Source: Bacteroidota bacterium | GTDB taxonomy: Bacteria > Bacteroidota > Bacteroidia > B-17B0 > Aurantibacillaceae | Reading direction: 5' to 3' | DNA length: 64,000 nt | Assembly (NCBI GenBank): GCA_963169355.1 | Contig: CAUJCR010000006.1 | Coordinates: forward strand, 124,001 to 188,000 | In this document: one piece after another, positions 36,560 through 45,052 of the stretch | Position numbering within the stretch: the stretch's first letter is position 1 | How the letters are laid out: every line of letters starts with the position of its first letter | Made by a program: the position numbers and the translations under genes | The notes under the pieces: generated by a model | What the model saw: only the letters and a program-made list of their open reading frames with translations | Database searches by the model: none | Told to the model about the DNA's origin: nothing

Positions 36560-37033
36560 ATGGCTACAGTTGCTTATTACACCGAAGAAGGCTTGCAAAA
36601 ATTAAAAGATGAGTTGCAACAGTTAAAAACAGTTGAACGCAAAAGCGTCATTAAACAGATTGCCGAAGCTCGTGATAAAGGCGATTTATCAGAAAATGCT
36701 GAATACGATGCTGCTAAAGAAGCTCAAGGCATCTTAGAATTAAAAATTGCTAAACTAGAAGAGATAGTTGCCAATGCTCGTATTATTGATAGTTCAAAAT
36801 TAGACACCTCTAAAGTGAGCATCTTAACTACGGTGCGTATAAAGAATTTGAAAGTAAATAAGGAGATGACTTATACATTAGTAGCCGAAAACGAAGCAGA
36901 TTTAAAAACAGGTAAAATATCTGTGGATTCGCCTATTGGAAAAGGGTTACTTGGTAAAAGTGTAGGCGACAAAGTAGATGTTACAGTGCCTGCAGGCGTT
37001 ATTCCATTTGAAATTATAGAAATTACCATTTAA
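36560..37033 (+). CDS. greA: transcription elongation factor GreA
   Basis: 157 residues, the standard GreA length. The N-terminal coiled coil (YYTEEGLQKLKDELQQLK, then ARDKGDLSENAEYDAAKE) carries the conserved acidic tip D..ENAEY that enters the RNA polymerase secondary channel and stimulates cleavage of backtracked RNA. The C-terminal FKBP-like domain has SPIGKGLLGKSVGD. It is followed after 1 base by a HIT gene, so the two are co-transcribed. The hairpin in its leader could reduce or time its expression. Confidence 0.96.
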   Translation: MATVAYYTEEGLQKLKDELQQLKTVERKSVIKQIAEARDKGDLSENAEYDAAKEAQGILELKIAKLEEIVANARIIDSSKLDTSKVSILTTVRIKNLKVNKEMTYTLVAENEADLKTGKISVDSPIGKGLLGKSVGDKVDVTVPAGVIPFEIIEITI

Positions 37034-37034
37034 T

Positions 37035-37430
37035 ATGGCAAGTATATTTTCAAAAATTATTGCTGGCGAGATACCATGCTATAAAATTGCCGAAAACGAA
37101 AACTATTTAGCTTTTTTAGACATCTTTCCGCTTCGTAAGGGACATACGCTAGTTATCCCTAAAAAGGAAATAGATTATATTTTTGACTTAGATAATGAAA
37201 CTTACCTAGGCTTAATGAGTTTTTCTAAAACAGTTGCTGAAGCTATTAAGAAAGCAATTCCGTGTCAGCGCATCTCAATGGGTGTATTTGGTCTTGAAGT
37301 GCCTCACGCACATGTTCATTTAATACCAATGAATACAATGAATGACGTGAATTTTGATAACGAGAAATTAAAATTATCAAAAGAGGAATTTGAGCAAATT
37401 GCTGCTCAAATCCGTCAATACTTATCGTAA
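37035..37430 (+). CDS. HIT-family nucleotide-binding protein
   Basis: 131 residues. The histidine triad HAHVHLIPM has H91, H93 and H95; FSKIIAGEIPCYKIAE is the HINT/Hit N-terminal signature. Members hydrolyse nucleotide phosphoramidates or dinucleoside polyphosphates. The conserved LVIPKKE-type strand is present. It is coupled to greA by a 1-base gap, an arrangement I recall in other Bacteroidota, but the reason for the pairing is unknown. Cytoplasmic. Confidence 0.93.
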   Translation: MASIFSKIIAGEIPCYKIAENENYLAFLDIFPLRKGHTLVIPKKEIDYIFDLDNETYLGLMSFSKTVAEAIKKAIPCQRISMGVFGLEVPHAHVHLIPMNTMNDVNFDNEKLKLSKEEFEQIAAQIRQYLS

Positions 37431-37492
37431 TAGTAGCGTGATTTAAGCGCTTATTTTATGATTTTTTGAGGCTGTTCCGTTAATAAAACACG

Positions 37493-37500
37493 TATATTTG
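37493..37500 (+). promoter_or_regulatory. yidC -7 promoter element
   Basis: TATATTTG, a perfect -7 box, 20 bases before ATG 37521. A TTTG-like -33 ends at 37468, 24 bases away, slightly long. It sits in the 90-base gap after the HIT gene. Confidence 0.5.
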
Positions 37501-37520
37501 CAACCTAAATTTTGAACCTT

Positions 37521-39413
37521 ATGGATAAGAACTCATTTATTGGATTAGGATTAATTGCCACTATACTCATTGTATGGTTGTCGTTGTCTGGTCCAAGTAA
37601 AGAACAAATCGCTCGAAATAAGCATATCAAAGATTCGGTGGAGCAGGCAATGAAAGCTGAAGAATTGGCTCAAAAAGTAAAAGAACAAAAAGCAAAACAA
37701 GCTAAATTATTGGAGGCAAATAACAACATGCCTCTTAGCGATTCTTTATTGTCAATTCAAAAACAAAACCAATATAAAGACTTTGCAATAGCAACAAGCG
37801 GAACGAAAGAATTGGTTACACTTGAGAACGAAAATATTAAAGTGTATATTTCAACTAAAGGCGCAGCGGTACAAAAGGTAGAATTAAAAAACTATCACCG
37901 CTATGCTCAGAATGAAAATTTAGTATTGTTTGATAGCGATTCCTCTTATCAGAATATTGAATTTGATGCGTATAATACCTTACGTTTTAATACAGATAGT
38001 TTTTATTTTAAACCCTCATCTTTAACCGAAACAGTAACGGGTGCAAATAGTAAAACAATTAGTTTAAAGCTTCTAACATCAAATCCATCTAGCTATATCG
38101 AGTATGTTTATACTTTAAAAGGTAATGATTATATGCTCGATTTTGATATCAACTTTGTTGGAATGCAAAGTATCATTACGCCAAAAAATAATCGAATTAC
38201 TTTAAATTGGGTTCAAGCGTTGCCGTCTCAAGAAAAGCATATTACTAAGGAAAGAGAGGCGGCAACAGTTTACTATAATCAAACAAAGGAAGGTGTAGAT
38301 TATATAAACCCTCATACATTTGAAGAAAAAAACTTAAATGAAGACAACATAAAATGGCTTTGTTTTAAACAACAATTTTTTAACTCTACATTAATTGCCG
38401 ATTCTGAATTTCAAAAGGAGGGAAGCGTAATAGTAACAAGTCAAAATGATAAATCAATTAAGTATGTAAAATCAATACAGGCTCAATTAAGTATTCCATT
38501 TAATCATTCATCTTCCGAAAAATTTGGAATGGCTTATTACTTTGGCCCTACACAATATTCGGTATTAAAGAATTATGACTTAGATATAGAAAAAATTATA
38601 CCATTAGGTTGGAGTATCTTTAGTTACATAAATAAATGGATGATTATTCCTTTATTCGATTTATTCTCTGGATTAAATAGCGGAATTGTTATTTTAATAA
38701 TTACATTAATTATTAAAACACTTTTATTTCCAGTGGCCTACAAAACTTATATGAGTAGTGCTAAGATGCGTGTTTTAAAACCTGAAATAGAAGAAATTAA
38801 TAAAAAATATGAGAAAAACGATAATCCAATGGCAAAGCAACAAGAGCAAATGTCGTTGTATCGTAGAGCAGGAGCAAATCCACTTTCAGGATGTTTACCA
38901 ATGTTGTTGCAGTTTCCTATTTTAATTGCTTTATTCGGATTTTTTCCAGCTGCTATTGAGTTAAGACAAAAACCATTTTTATGGGCAGATGACTTATCTA
39001 CTTACGATTCTATCTACGATTTCGGTTTTAATATTTGGGGATATGGAGATCACATCAGTTTATTTGCTTTGTTAATGTTTATCTCTACCATTATTTACAC
39101 ATGGATGAGCCAAGAGATGTTACAACCTCAGCAAACACAACAAATGCCAGGTATGAAGTATATGATGTATTTAATGCCTGTTATCTTTTTGGCTGTAATG
39201 AATAGCTATGCGGCTGGTTTAAGTTGGTATTACTTTTTAGCTAACATTATTACTTTTGCTCAAACGTGGATAATGCGTAAAGTAATTGATGATAACAAAA
39301 TACGCGAACAGCTTTTAGCTAACATGAAAAAACCTGAGAAAAAATCGGCATTCCAACAAAAATTAGAGGAAATGGCCAAGCAACAACAAGCCTTACAAAA
39401 AGGGAAAAAATAA
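37521..39413 (+). CDS. yidC: membrane protein insertase YidC
   Basis: 630 residues from ATG 37521; a TTG at 37512 is in frame but not needed. N-terminal membrane anchor (GLGLIATILIVWLSLSG). A coiled, Lys/Gln-rich linker leads into a large periplasmic beta-supersandwich (~100-360). The five-helix insertase core follows: WSIFSYINKWMIIPLF, SGIVILIITLIIKTLLFPV with KMRVLKPEI, NPLSGCLPMLLQFPILIALF, and the last pair including MYLMPVIFLAVMNSYAAGL. The basic C-terminal tail suits ribosome contact. It inserts proteins into the inner membrane alone or with SecYEG. It ends at a strong terminator. Confidence 0.97.
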   Translation: MDKNSFIGLGLIATILIVWLSLSGPSKEQIARNKHIKDSVEQAMKAEELAQKVKEQKAKQAKLLEANNNMPLSDSLLSIQKQNQYKDFAIATSGTKELVTLENENIKVYISTKGAAVQKVELKNYHRYAQNENLVLFDSDSSYQNIEFDAYNTLRFNTDSFYFKPSSLTETVTGANSKTISLKLLTSNPSSYIEYVYTLKGNDYMLDFDINFVGMQSIITPKNNRITLNWVQALPSQEKHITKEREAATVYYNQTKEGVDYINPHTFEEKNLNEDNIKWLCFKQQFFNSTLIADSEFQKEGSVIVTSQNDKSIKYVKSIQAQLSIPFNHSSSEKFGMAYYFGPTQYSVLKNYDLDIEKIIPLGWSIFSYINKWMIIPLFDLFSGLNSGIVILIITLIIKTLLFPVAYKTYMSSAKMRVLKPEIEEINKKYEKNDNPMAKQQEQMSLYRRAGANPLSGCLPMLLQFPILIALFGFFPAAIELRQKPFLWADDLSTYDSIYDFGFNIWGYGDHISLFALLMFISTIIYTWMSQEMLQPQQTQQMPGMKYMMYLMPVIFLAVMNSYAAGLSWYYFLANIITFAQTWIMRKVIDDNKIREQLLANMKKPEKKSAFQQKLEEMAKQQQALQKGKK

Positions 39414-39414
39414 C

Positions 39415-39446
39415 TAAAAAAGCGGTTCATTTGAGCCGCTTTTTTT
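39415..39446 (+). terminator. intrinsic terminator after yidC
   Basis: AAAAAAGCGGTTC..GAGCCGCTTTTTT: a stem with one G-U pair around a short loop, followed by a T-run to 39446. It separates yidC from the complex I operon. A-rich on its 5' side, so it might also terminate weakly on the minus strand. Confidence 0.8.
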
Positions 39447-39558
39447 ATTCAATCATTTCTTGTTATTTAGACTTAATTTAAATAGTAAAAAATAGACTGA
39501 ATGCTTGATGATTTAAGTAAAAATGGCTAAAATTACATCAGATATTTAATGAATTATC

Positions 39559-39933
39559 ATGAACACTCCATCCTCTCCAATTGACTATTTACCAATAGTC
39601 ATTATGTTTCTTATTGCATTAGGTTTTGTTGTTGTAACAATGATTGCATCACATAATTTAGGTCCTAAGCGAAAAACAAAGATTAAATTAGATTCATTTG
39701 AATGTGGTATCGAATCACAAGGAAATGCCCGTATTCCCTTTGCTGTAAAATATTTTTTAGTGGCTATTTTATTTGTGTTATTCGATATCGAGGTTATTTT
39801 TATGTACCCTTGGGCTGTAAATTTTAAGGAGTTAGGTATGCTAGGTGTTATTGAAGTGTTTTCGTTTATTGCCTTATTGTTAGTAGGATTTTACTACATG
39901 ATATCTAAAAAAGCCCTTAAATGGGAAGACTAA
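39559..39933 (+). CDS. nuoA: NADH-quinone oxidoreductase subunit A
   Basis: 124 residues, three transmembrane helices (~10-30, ~68-88, ~95-115). The conserved segment LDSFECGIESQGNARIPFAVKYF carries the Cys-loop between TM1 and TM2 that lines the quinone-site gate of complex I, and FDIEVIFMYPWA is the family signature. Encoded first in the nuo operon. No strong promoter is visible in the 112 bases between the yidC terminator and this gene. Confidence 0.95.
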   Translation: MNTPSSPIDYLPIVIMFLIALGFVVVTMIASHNLGPKRKTKIKLDSFECGIESQGNARIPFAVKYFLVAILFVLFDIEVIFMYPWAVNFKELGMLGVIEVFSFIALLLVGFYYMISKKALKWED

Positions 39934-39988
39934 GAAAACCTATGTCTTTATAAGACTTTAAGGTGTTAATATTAAAAATTTTAAAATA

Positions 39989-40552
39989 ATGTCAAAACAA
40001 ATTACAAAACGTACAAAAGTAGAAATGGCTAAGAGTCCGCAAGGTATTGAAGGACCTGGTTTTTTTGCTACTAAAATGGAAGAAGTAATTGGCTTAGCAC
40101 GTGCCAATTCATTATGGCCTTTGCCTTTTGCTACATCTTGCTGTGGAATTGAGTTTATGGCTACAATGGCTTCTCATTACGACTTAGGACGTTTTGGTGC
40201 AGAGCGTTTAAGTTTCTCGCCTCGTCAAGCAGATATGTTAATGGTGATGGGAACTATTGCTAAAAAAATGGGACCTACCTTACGCCAAGTGTATGAACAA
40301 ATGGCGGAGCCACGTTGGGTACTTGCTGTTGGAGCTTGTGCAACAAGTGGTGGTATTTTCGATTCGTATTCTGTTTTACAAGGTATTGATCGCATCATTC
40401 CTGTTGATGTTTACGTGCCAGGCTGTCCTCCACGTCCTGAACAAATATTAGAGGGCGTTTTAAAAATACAAGAGTTAGCTAAAAACGAATCATTGCGTCG
40501 TAGAAACTCACCAGAGTATAAAAAATTATTAGCTAGTTACGGAATAGAATAA
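39989..40552 (+). CDS. nuoB: NADH-quinone oxidoreductase subunit B
   Basis: 187 residues. It ligates the terminal 4Fe-4S cluster N2: C51/C52 in TSCCGIEFMA, C117 in GACATSGG and C146 in PGCPPRPEQ, the complete ligand set. GRFGAERLSFSPRQADMLMV is a hallmark. Electrons pass from N2 to quinone, probably menaquinone in this phylum. It lies 55 bases after nuoA and 24 before nuoC. Confidence 0.97.
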   Translation: MSKQITKRTKVEMAKSPQGIEGPGFFATKMEEVIGLARANSLWPLPFATSCCGIEFMATMASHYDLGRFGAERLSFSPRQADMLMVMGTIAKKMGPTLRQVYEQMAEPRWVLAVGACATSGGIFDSYSVLQGIDRIIPVDVYVPGCPPRPEQILEGVLKIQELAKNESLRRRNSPEYKKLLASYGIE

Positions 40553-40576
40553 GTTAGGTAAATCAATCACATTAAA

Positions 40577-41071
40577 ATGGAATTATTAAACATAGTAAAT
40601 GAAAAGCTAAATGCACAATTTCCTGGGGCTGTACTCACCGCAGAGATGTTGTATGATTTTCCAGTATTTGTAATTAGCAAAGATAAAATTCATGACGTAC
40701 TAAAATTCTTAAAAGAAGATGAAGCATTAAATTTTCATTTTCTAACAGATTTAACGGGTATGCAAACACCAGACGAGAAACAATTAGGCGTTATTTATCA
40801 TTTGCATAACATGCCAAAAAATTATCGTATTCGTGTAAAAACTTTTATGGATATTAATAAGCCAGAAATACCAACTGTTACAAATTTATGGTTAACGGCT
40901 AATTGGATGGAAAGAGAAACCTATGATTTTTTTGGTGTAAAATTCTTAGGACATCCAAATTTAAAACGCATTTTAAATGTTGATGAAATGAACATCTTCC
41001 CATTAAGAAAAGAATATCCAATGGAAGATCAAACACGCGAAGATAAGGACGATACCATGTTTGGTAGATAA
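40577..41071 (+). CDS. nuoC: NADH-quinone oxidoreductase subunit C (30 kDa-type)
   Basis: 164 residues, short but complete for a stand-alone NuoC that is not fused to NuoD. The 30-kDa signature is NWMERETYDFFGVKFLGHPN followed by LKRIL and the C-terminal FPLRKEYPMEDQ. It is a peripheral-arm structural subunit packing against NuoD and NuoB. No cofactor. Confidence 0.95.
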   Translation: MELLNIVNEKLNAQFPGAVLTAEMLYDFPVFVISKDKIHDVLKFLKEDEALNFHFLTDLTGMQTPDEKQLGVIYHLHNMPKNYRIRVKTFMDINKPEIPTVTNLWLTANWMERETYDFFGVKFLGHPNLKRILNVDEMNIFPLRKEYPMEDQTREDKDDTMFGR

Positions 41072-41122
41072 TAACAAAACAACTGATTGAAATTTTAGAC
41101 GCATTAAATCTTAAATTAAAGC

Positions 41123-42337
41123 ATGAGTAAGAAAGATAATAAACACACAGAAAGTAACGATATTCTTGATGAAAAGATATTTTCTACACTTAATTTAGGA
41201 CCCACACATCCAGCCACTCACGGTATTTTTCAAAACGTATTAAAAATGGATGGTGAGGTAATTCACGAAGCTACTTCTACTATTGGATATATTCATCGTG
41301 CTTTCGAAAAAATTGCTGAACGCAGACCTTATGCACAAATTACACCTTTAACCGATCGTTTAAATTATTGTTCAGCGCCTATTAATAACTTAGGTTGGCA
41401 CATGGCTGTTGAGAAATTATTAGGAGCTAAAATTCCAAAACGTGCCGAGTATCATCGCGTTATCATTATGGAACTTTCGCGTATTGCCGATCACATTATT
41501 TGTAACTCTGTAATAGGTGTAGATACTGGTGCTATGACAGGGTTCTTATACATTTTTCAATGGCGTGAAAAAATTTATGAAATATTTGAAGACATTTGTG
41601 GAGCACGATTAACTACTAATATTGGTCGTATTGGAGGATTTGACCAAGAGTGGAAAAAAGAAACTTGGGATAAGATACATGCATTTATTAAAGAGTTTCC
41701 AGCGGCTTTACAGGAGTTTACAAACTTACTTGAACGTAACCGTATTTTTATGGATAGAACCATTGGTTGCGGGCCTATTAGTGCCGAAAAAGCTTTGTCG
41801 TATGGATTTACAGGGCCAAACTTACGTGCTACGGGAATTGATTATGATGTGCGTGTGATGAATCCTTACTGTTCTTACGAAGACTTTACATTTACGGTTC
41901 CAGTGGGTACACAAGGTGATACGTTCGATCGTTTTATGGTGCGCCAACATGAAATGTGGCAAAGTTTAGAAATTATTAAACAGGCCATCAACAAAATGCC
42001 TGAGGGCGCTATGCACGCTGATTTGCCAGAATTCTTTTTACCACCTAAAGAACAAGTTTATAATAATATGGAAGCCTTAATCTATCACTTTAAAATTGTG
42101 ATGGGCGAAACAGATATTCCAAAAGGCGAAATATATCATTGTATTGAGGCAGGAAACGGAGAGTTAGGTTTTTATTTAATAAGTGATGGAGGAAGAACGC
42201 CATATCGTTTACATTTCCGTCGTCCTTGTTTTATATACTATCAAGCCTATGCCGAAATGGTAAAAGGAATTATGTTATCAGATGCAATTATAACTATGAG
42301 TAGTATGAATGTAATTGCAGGAGAGTTAGATGCTTAG
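41123..42337 (+). CDS. nuoD: NADH-quinone oxidoreductase subunit D (49 kDa-type)
   Basis: 404 residues. LNLGPTHPATHG near the N-terminus carries the quinone-site histidine loop. GYIHRAFEKIAE, RIADHI, GFDQEWKK and the C-terminal VIAGELDA-type end are standard. It forms the quinone pocket with NuoB. A 94-base gap to nuoE contains AT-rich repeated tracts (see 42402-42431). Confidence 0.97.
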   Translation: MSKKDNKHTESNDILDEKIFSTLNLGPTHPATHGIFQNVLKMDGEVIHEATSTIGYIHRAFEKIAERRPYAQITPLTDRLNYCSAPINNLGWHMAVEKLLGAKIPKRAEYHRVIIMELSRIADHIICNSVIGVDTGAMTGFLYIFQWREKIYEIFEDICGARLTTNIGRIGGFDQEWKKETWDKIHAFIKEFPAALQEFTNLLERNRIFMDRTIGCGPISAEKALSYGFTGPNLRATGIDYDVRVMNPYCSYEDFTFTVPVGTQGDTFDRFMVRQHEMWQSLEIIKQAINKMPEGAMHADLPEFFLPPKEQVYNNMEALIYHFKIVMGETDIPKGEIYHCIEAGNGELGFYLISDGGRTPYRLHFRRPCFIYYQAYAEMVKGIMLSDAIITMSSMNVIAGELDA

Positions 42338-42401
42338 TTTAAGTTAACAAGATGAAAGTAAAAAATTAAAAGAAGATAATAATATAAGAGGGTAAACCTT
42401 T

Positions 42402-42431
42402 TTAAATTATAAATTATAAATTATTAATTAA
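42402..42431. repeat. short AT-rich tandem repeat before nuoE
   Basis: The sequence just before nuoE reads as two to three near-copies of AAATTATA / AAATTATTAATTA. It fills part of the 94-base nuoD-nuoE gap, the largest gap in the operon apart from the inserted toxin-antitoxin genes. It may simply be an unstructured, A/T-rich ribosome-loading leader. Confidence 0.4.
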
Positions 42432-43013
42432 ATGGGAGCACAAGTTCACGGAGCACAAAAATTTGATCAAGCTAAACGAGCCGATATAAAGTTTAGTGAA
42501 GAAGCAATGAAAACGGTTGAGCTAATCATCAGTCGTTATCCGCAAGGTAAACAAAAATCAGCTTTATTGCCTGTACTACACGTAGCACAAGCAGAATTTG
42601 GCGGCTGGTTAAGTCCAGAGGTAATGGATTATGTAGCTTCTGTATTAAATATTAAACCAATAGAGGTTTTTGAAGTAGCTTCTTTTTATACCATGTTTAA
42701 TTTAAAACCAGTAGGTAAATGTGTGTTAGAAGTTTGCCAAACAAGTTCATGTTGGTTAAATGGAGCAGAAGACATAGTAAAATACATTGAGAAAAAATTA
42801 AACATTAAAGTTGGCGAAACCACTAAAGATGGCATGTTTACTTTAAAGGTAGCTGAGTGTTTAGGTTCTTGTGGTACCGCACCTATGTTACAATGTGGTG
42901 CAAGTTTTCATGAAAATTTAACCTATGAAAAAGTAGATGCTATTATTGATAACTACAAAGCTGAAGGCAGATTAAGAAGTTACACCGACTTAGATTATAA
43001 AAATACTTTATAA
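42432..43013 (+). CDS. nuoE: NADH-quinone oxidoreductase subunit E (24 kDa-type)
   Basis: 193 residues. The thioredoxin-fold 2Fe-2S cluster N1a ligands are C102 and C107 (VCQTSSCWL) and C143 and C147 (CLGSCGTAP). The helical N-terminal half (YPQGKQKSALLPVLHVAQ) is typical. It works with NuoF in the NADH dehydrogenase module. 36 bases before nuoF. Confidence 0.96.
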   Translation: MGAQVHGAQKFDQAKRADIKFSEEAMKTVELIISRYPQGKQKSALLPVLHVAQAEFGGWLSPEVMDYVASVLNIKPIEVFEVASFYTMFNLKPVGKCVLEVCQTSSCWLNGAEDIVKYIEKKLNIKVGETTKDGMFTLKVAECLGSCGTAPMLQCGASFHENLTYEKVDAIIDNYKAEGRLRSYTDLDYKNTL

Positions 43014-43049
43014 GATGTTATCTCTTTAGAGATTGTAAAAAGATTAAAA

Positions 43050-44387
43050 ATGGGAAGAAAATTATTAATACATAACGATAAAGTACCTAACATTCACACG
43101 TTAGAAGTATATCGTGCACACGGAGGTTATGCTTCTGTTGAGAAAGCATTAAAAACAATGACTCCCGATCAAGTAACCGAGGAGGTAAAAAAATCTGGTT
43201 TACGTGGTCGTGGTGGAGCAGGTTTCCCTACAGGAATGAAGTGGAGCTTTTTAGCAAAACCAGAAGGTATTCCTCGTTATTTAGTTTGTAATGCAGATGA
43301 ATCGGAGCCTGGAACGTTCAAAGACCGTTACTTGATGGAGAAAATTCCTCATGCTTTAATTGAAGGAATGATTACTTCTTCGTATGCATTAGGTGCTCGT
43401 CAATCATATATTTACATACGAGGAGAATATTTTTATGTGTCGCGTATTTTAGAACAAGCTATTCGTGAGGCTTATGCCGCAGGATGGTTGGGAAAAAATA
43501 TTTTAGGAACCGATTACTCTTTAGATTTATCGGTTCAAGTAGGTGGTGGAGCTTATATTTGTGGCGAAGAAACTGCCTTATTAGAATCATTAGAAGGTAA
43601 GCGTGGAAACCCACGTATTAAACCGCCATTTCCTGCTGTAGCAGGTTTGTGGGGCTGCCCAACAGTAGTAAATAATGTTGAAACTATTGCCGCCGTTTGT
43701 CCAATAGTAAATATGGGTGGCGAAGAATATGCTAAAATTGGTATTGGAAAATCAACTGGAACAAAATTAATTTCGGCATCAGGTCATATTAATAAACCAG
43801 GTGTGTATGAAATTGAACTAGGCGTACCAGTTGAAGAATTTATTTTTTCAGATGAATATTGTGGAGGAATTAGAAACGGAAAGAAATTAAAAGCCGTAGT
43901 AGCGGGTGGTTCATCAGTGCCAATTTTACCAACGGAGTTAATTTTAAAAACCGCCAAGGGCGAACCACGTTTAATGACTTACGAAAGTTTATCGGATGGT
44001 GGGTTTCAAACTGGAACTATGCTTGGGTCGGGTGGTTTTATTGTTATGGATGAAGATACAAGCATTGTAAAAAATTTATTTACCTTTTCTCGTTTTTATC
44101 ATCATGAAAGTTGTGGACAGTGTTCGCCTTGTCGTGAAGGAACAGGTTGGATAGAAAAAGTATTAAAGAAATTTTTAGATGGTACGGCTAAAGAAAGTGA
44201 TGTGGAATTGTTGTGGGATATACAAAGTAAAATAGAAGGAAAAACTATTTGCCCATTAGGAGAAGCAGCAGCATGGCCTGTAGCAGCCGCCATTCGTCAT
44301 TTTAAACATGAATTTTTAGAAATAGCACGCAATAAAAAATTTGTAGATATTTCTCATTACGACAGATTAAATAAAATTAGAGTTTAA
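43050..44387 (+). CDS. nuoF: NADH-quinone oxidoreductase subunit F (51 kDa-type)
   Basis: 445 residues. It binds NADH, FMN and cluster N3. [17 protein letters not shown] is the nucleotide loop, [13 protein letters not shown] and [17 protein letters not shown] are FMN-site motifs, and [15 protein letters not shown] plus [12 protein letters not shown] give the four cysteines of N3. It ends 7 bases before an MNT-domain gene, not directly before nuoG as is usual for this operon. Confidence 0.97.
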   Translation: MGRKLLIHNDKVPNIHTLEVYRAHGGYASVEKALKTMTPDQVTEEVKKSGLRGRGGAGFPTGMKWSFLAKPEGIPRYLVCNADESEPGTFKDRYLMEKIPHALIEGMITSSYALGARQSYIYIRGEYFYVSRILEQAIREAYAAGWLGKNILGTDYSLDLSVQVGGGAYICGEETALLESLEGKRGNPRIKPPFPAVAGLWGCPTVVNNVETIAAVCPIVNMGGEEYAKIGIGKSTGTKLISASGHINKPGVYEIELGVPVEEFIFSDEYCGGIRNGKKLKAVVAGGSSVPILPTELILKTAKGEPRLMTYESLSDGGFQTGTMLGSGGFIVMDEDTSIVKNLFTFSRFYHHESCGQCSPCREGTGWIEKVLKKFLDGTAKESDVELLWDIQSKIEGKTICPLGEAAAWPVAAAIRHFKHEFLEIARNKKFVDISHYDRLNKIRV

Positions 44388-44394
44388 GTAAACA

Positions 44395-44709
44395 ATGTTA
44401 GCGCCAGTGATAACAAATAATATAAATCGTATCAAAGCCATTTGCAAAGAGCATAAGGTAAAGGAGTTATATGTATTTGGGTCGGCAGCTAGAAATGAAA
44501 TGAATGATAAAAGTGATGTTGATTTTATTATAAAGTTTAATAATGATGTGCCAGTTGAAGATTATGTAGATTTATATTTTGATTTTGCAGAATCAATGGA
44601 AATGATTTTAAATACAAAAGTTGACGTTTTACTTGATAAACCAATAAGAAATAGAATTTTACAAAGAGAATTAGACGAAACTAAACAAATTGTATATGTC
44701 GCAGCATAA
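44395..44709 (+). CDS. mntA: MntA-like nucleotidyltransferase antitoxin (MNT domain)
   Basis: 104 residues, minimal nucleotidyltransferase. The catalytic signature is exactly GS-X10-DXD: G29-S30 in YVFGSAARNE, D41 and D43 in SDVDFII, with a third acidic residue D77 in KVDVLLD. In studied MntA-HepT pairs this enzyme AMPylates a tyrosine of the HEPN toxin and neutralises it. It starts 7 bases after nuoF, and its last 14 bases overlap the HEPN gene, the usual layout of such modules. Codon use and base composition look like the neighbours by eye. The embedded position means it is read from the complex I promoter unless it has its own. Confidence 0.88.
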   Translation: MLAPVITNNINRIKAICKEHKVKELYVFGSAARNEMNDKSDVDFIIKFNNDVPVEDYVDLYFDFAESMEMILNTKVDVLLDKPIRNRILQRELDETKQIVYVAA

Positions 44710-45040
44710 AGAGATAGAGAAATATTTACAAGATATTCTGATTTCAATAGAAGATGCGAAGACATTTACAAAAGATATTAAAAGATTTGCAGATTTTACT
44801 GCAGATAAAAAGACATACAGAGCAGTTGAGCGTTGTATTGAAATTATTGCCGAAGCAATAAGCAGAGTAAGGAAGATTGACGATAAAATTGAAATAGCGA
44901 ATGCTCAAAGAATAGTAGGAATGCGTAACAGAGTTATTCATACTTACGACAATGTAAACGAAGAGTTGATTTGGGGTGTAGTTGTAAAACATCTTGATGA
45001 GTTAAAAAATGAAGTGGAAGAATTGATAAAAACATTTTGA
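44696..45040 (+). CDS. hepT: HepT-like HEPN-domain toxin
   Basis: 114 residues from ATG 44696; a TTG at 44690 is in frame. All-helical HEPN fold. The RNase motif R-X4-H-X-Y is intact: R77, H82 and Y84 in GMRNRVIHTYDN. Y84 is the position AMPylated by MntA in characterised pairs. HEPN toxins of this type act as RNases, with tRNA as a reported target. It is translated in overlap with the MNT gene and ends 12 bases before nuoG. All visible key residues are present, so the toxin is predicted to be active and not degenerate. Confidence 0.88.
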   Translation: MSQHKEIEKYLQDILISIEDAKTFTKDIKRFADFTADKKTYRAVERCIEIIAEAISRVRKIDDKIEIANAQRIVGMRNRVIHTYDNVNEELIWGVVVKHLDELKNEVEELIKTF

Positions 45041-45052
45041 AATAATTAAAAA

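Noticed and set aside
37431-37492. Small RNA or terminator after the HIT gene around AAGCGCTT
   Set aside because: The palindrome is only 8 bases, with no extended stem and a poor T-tract.
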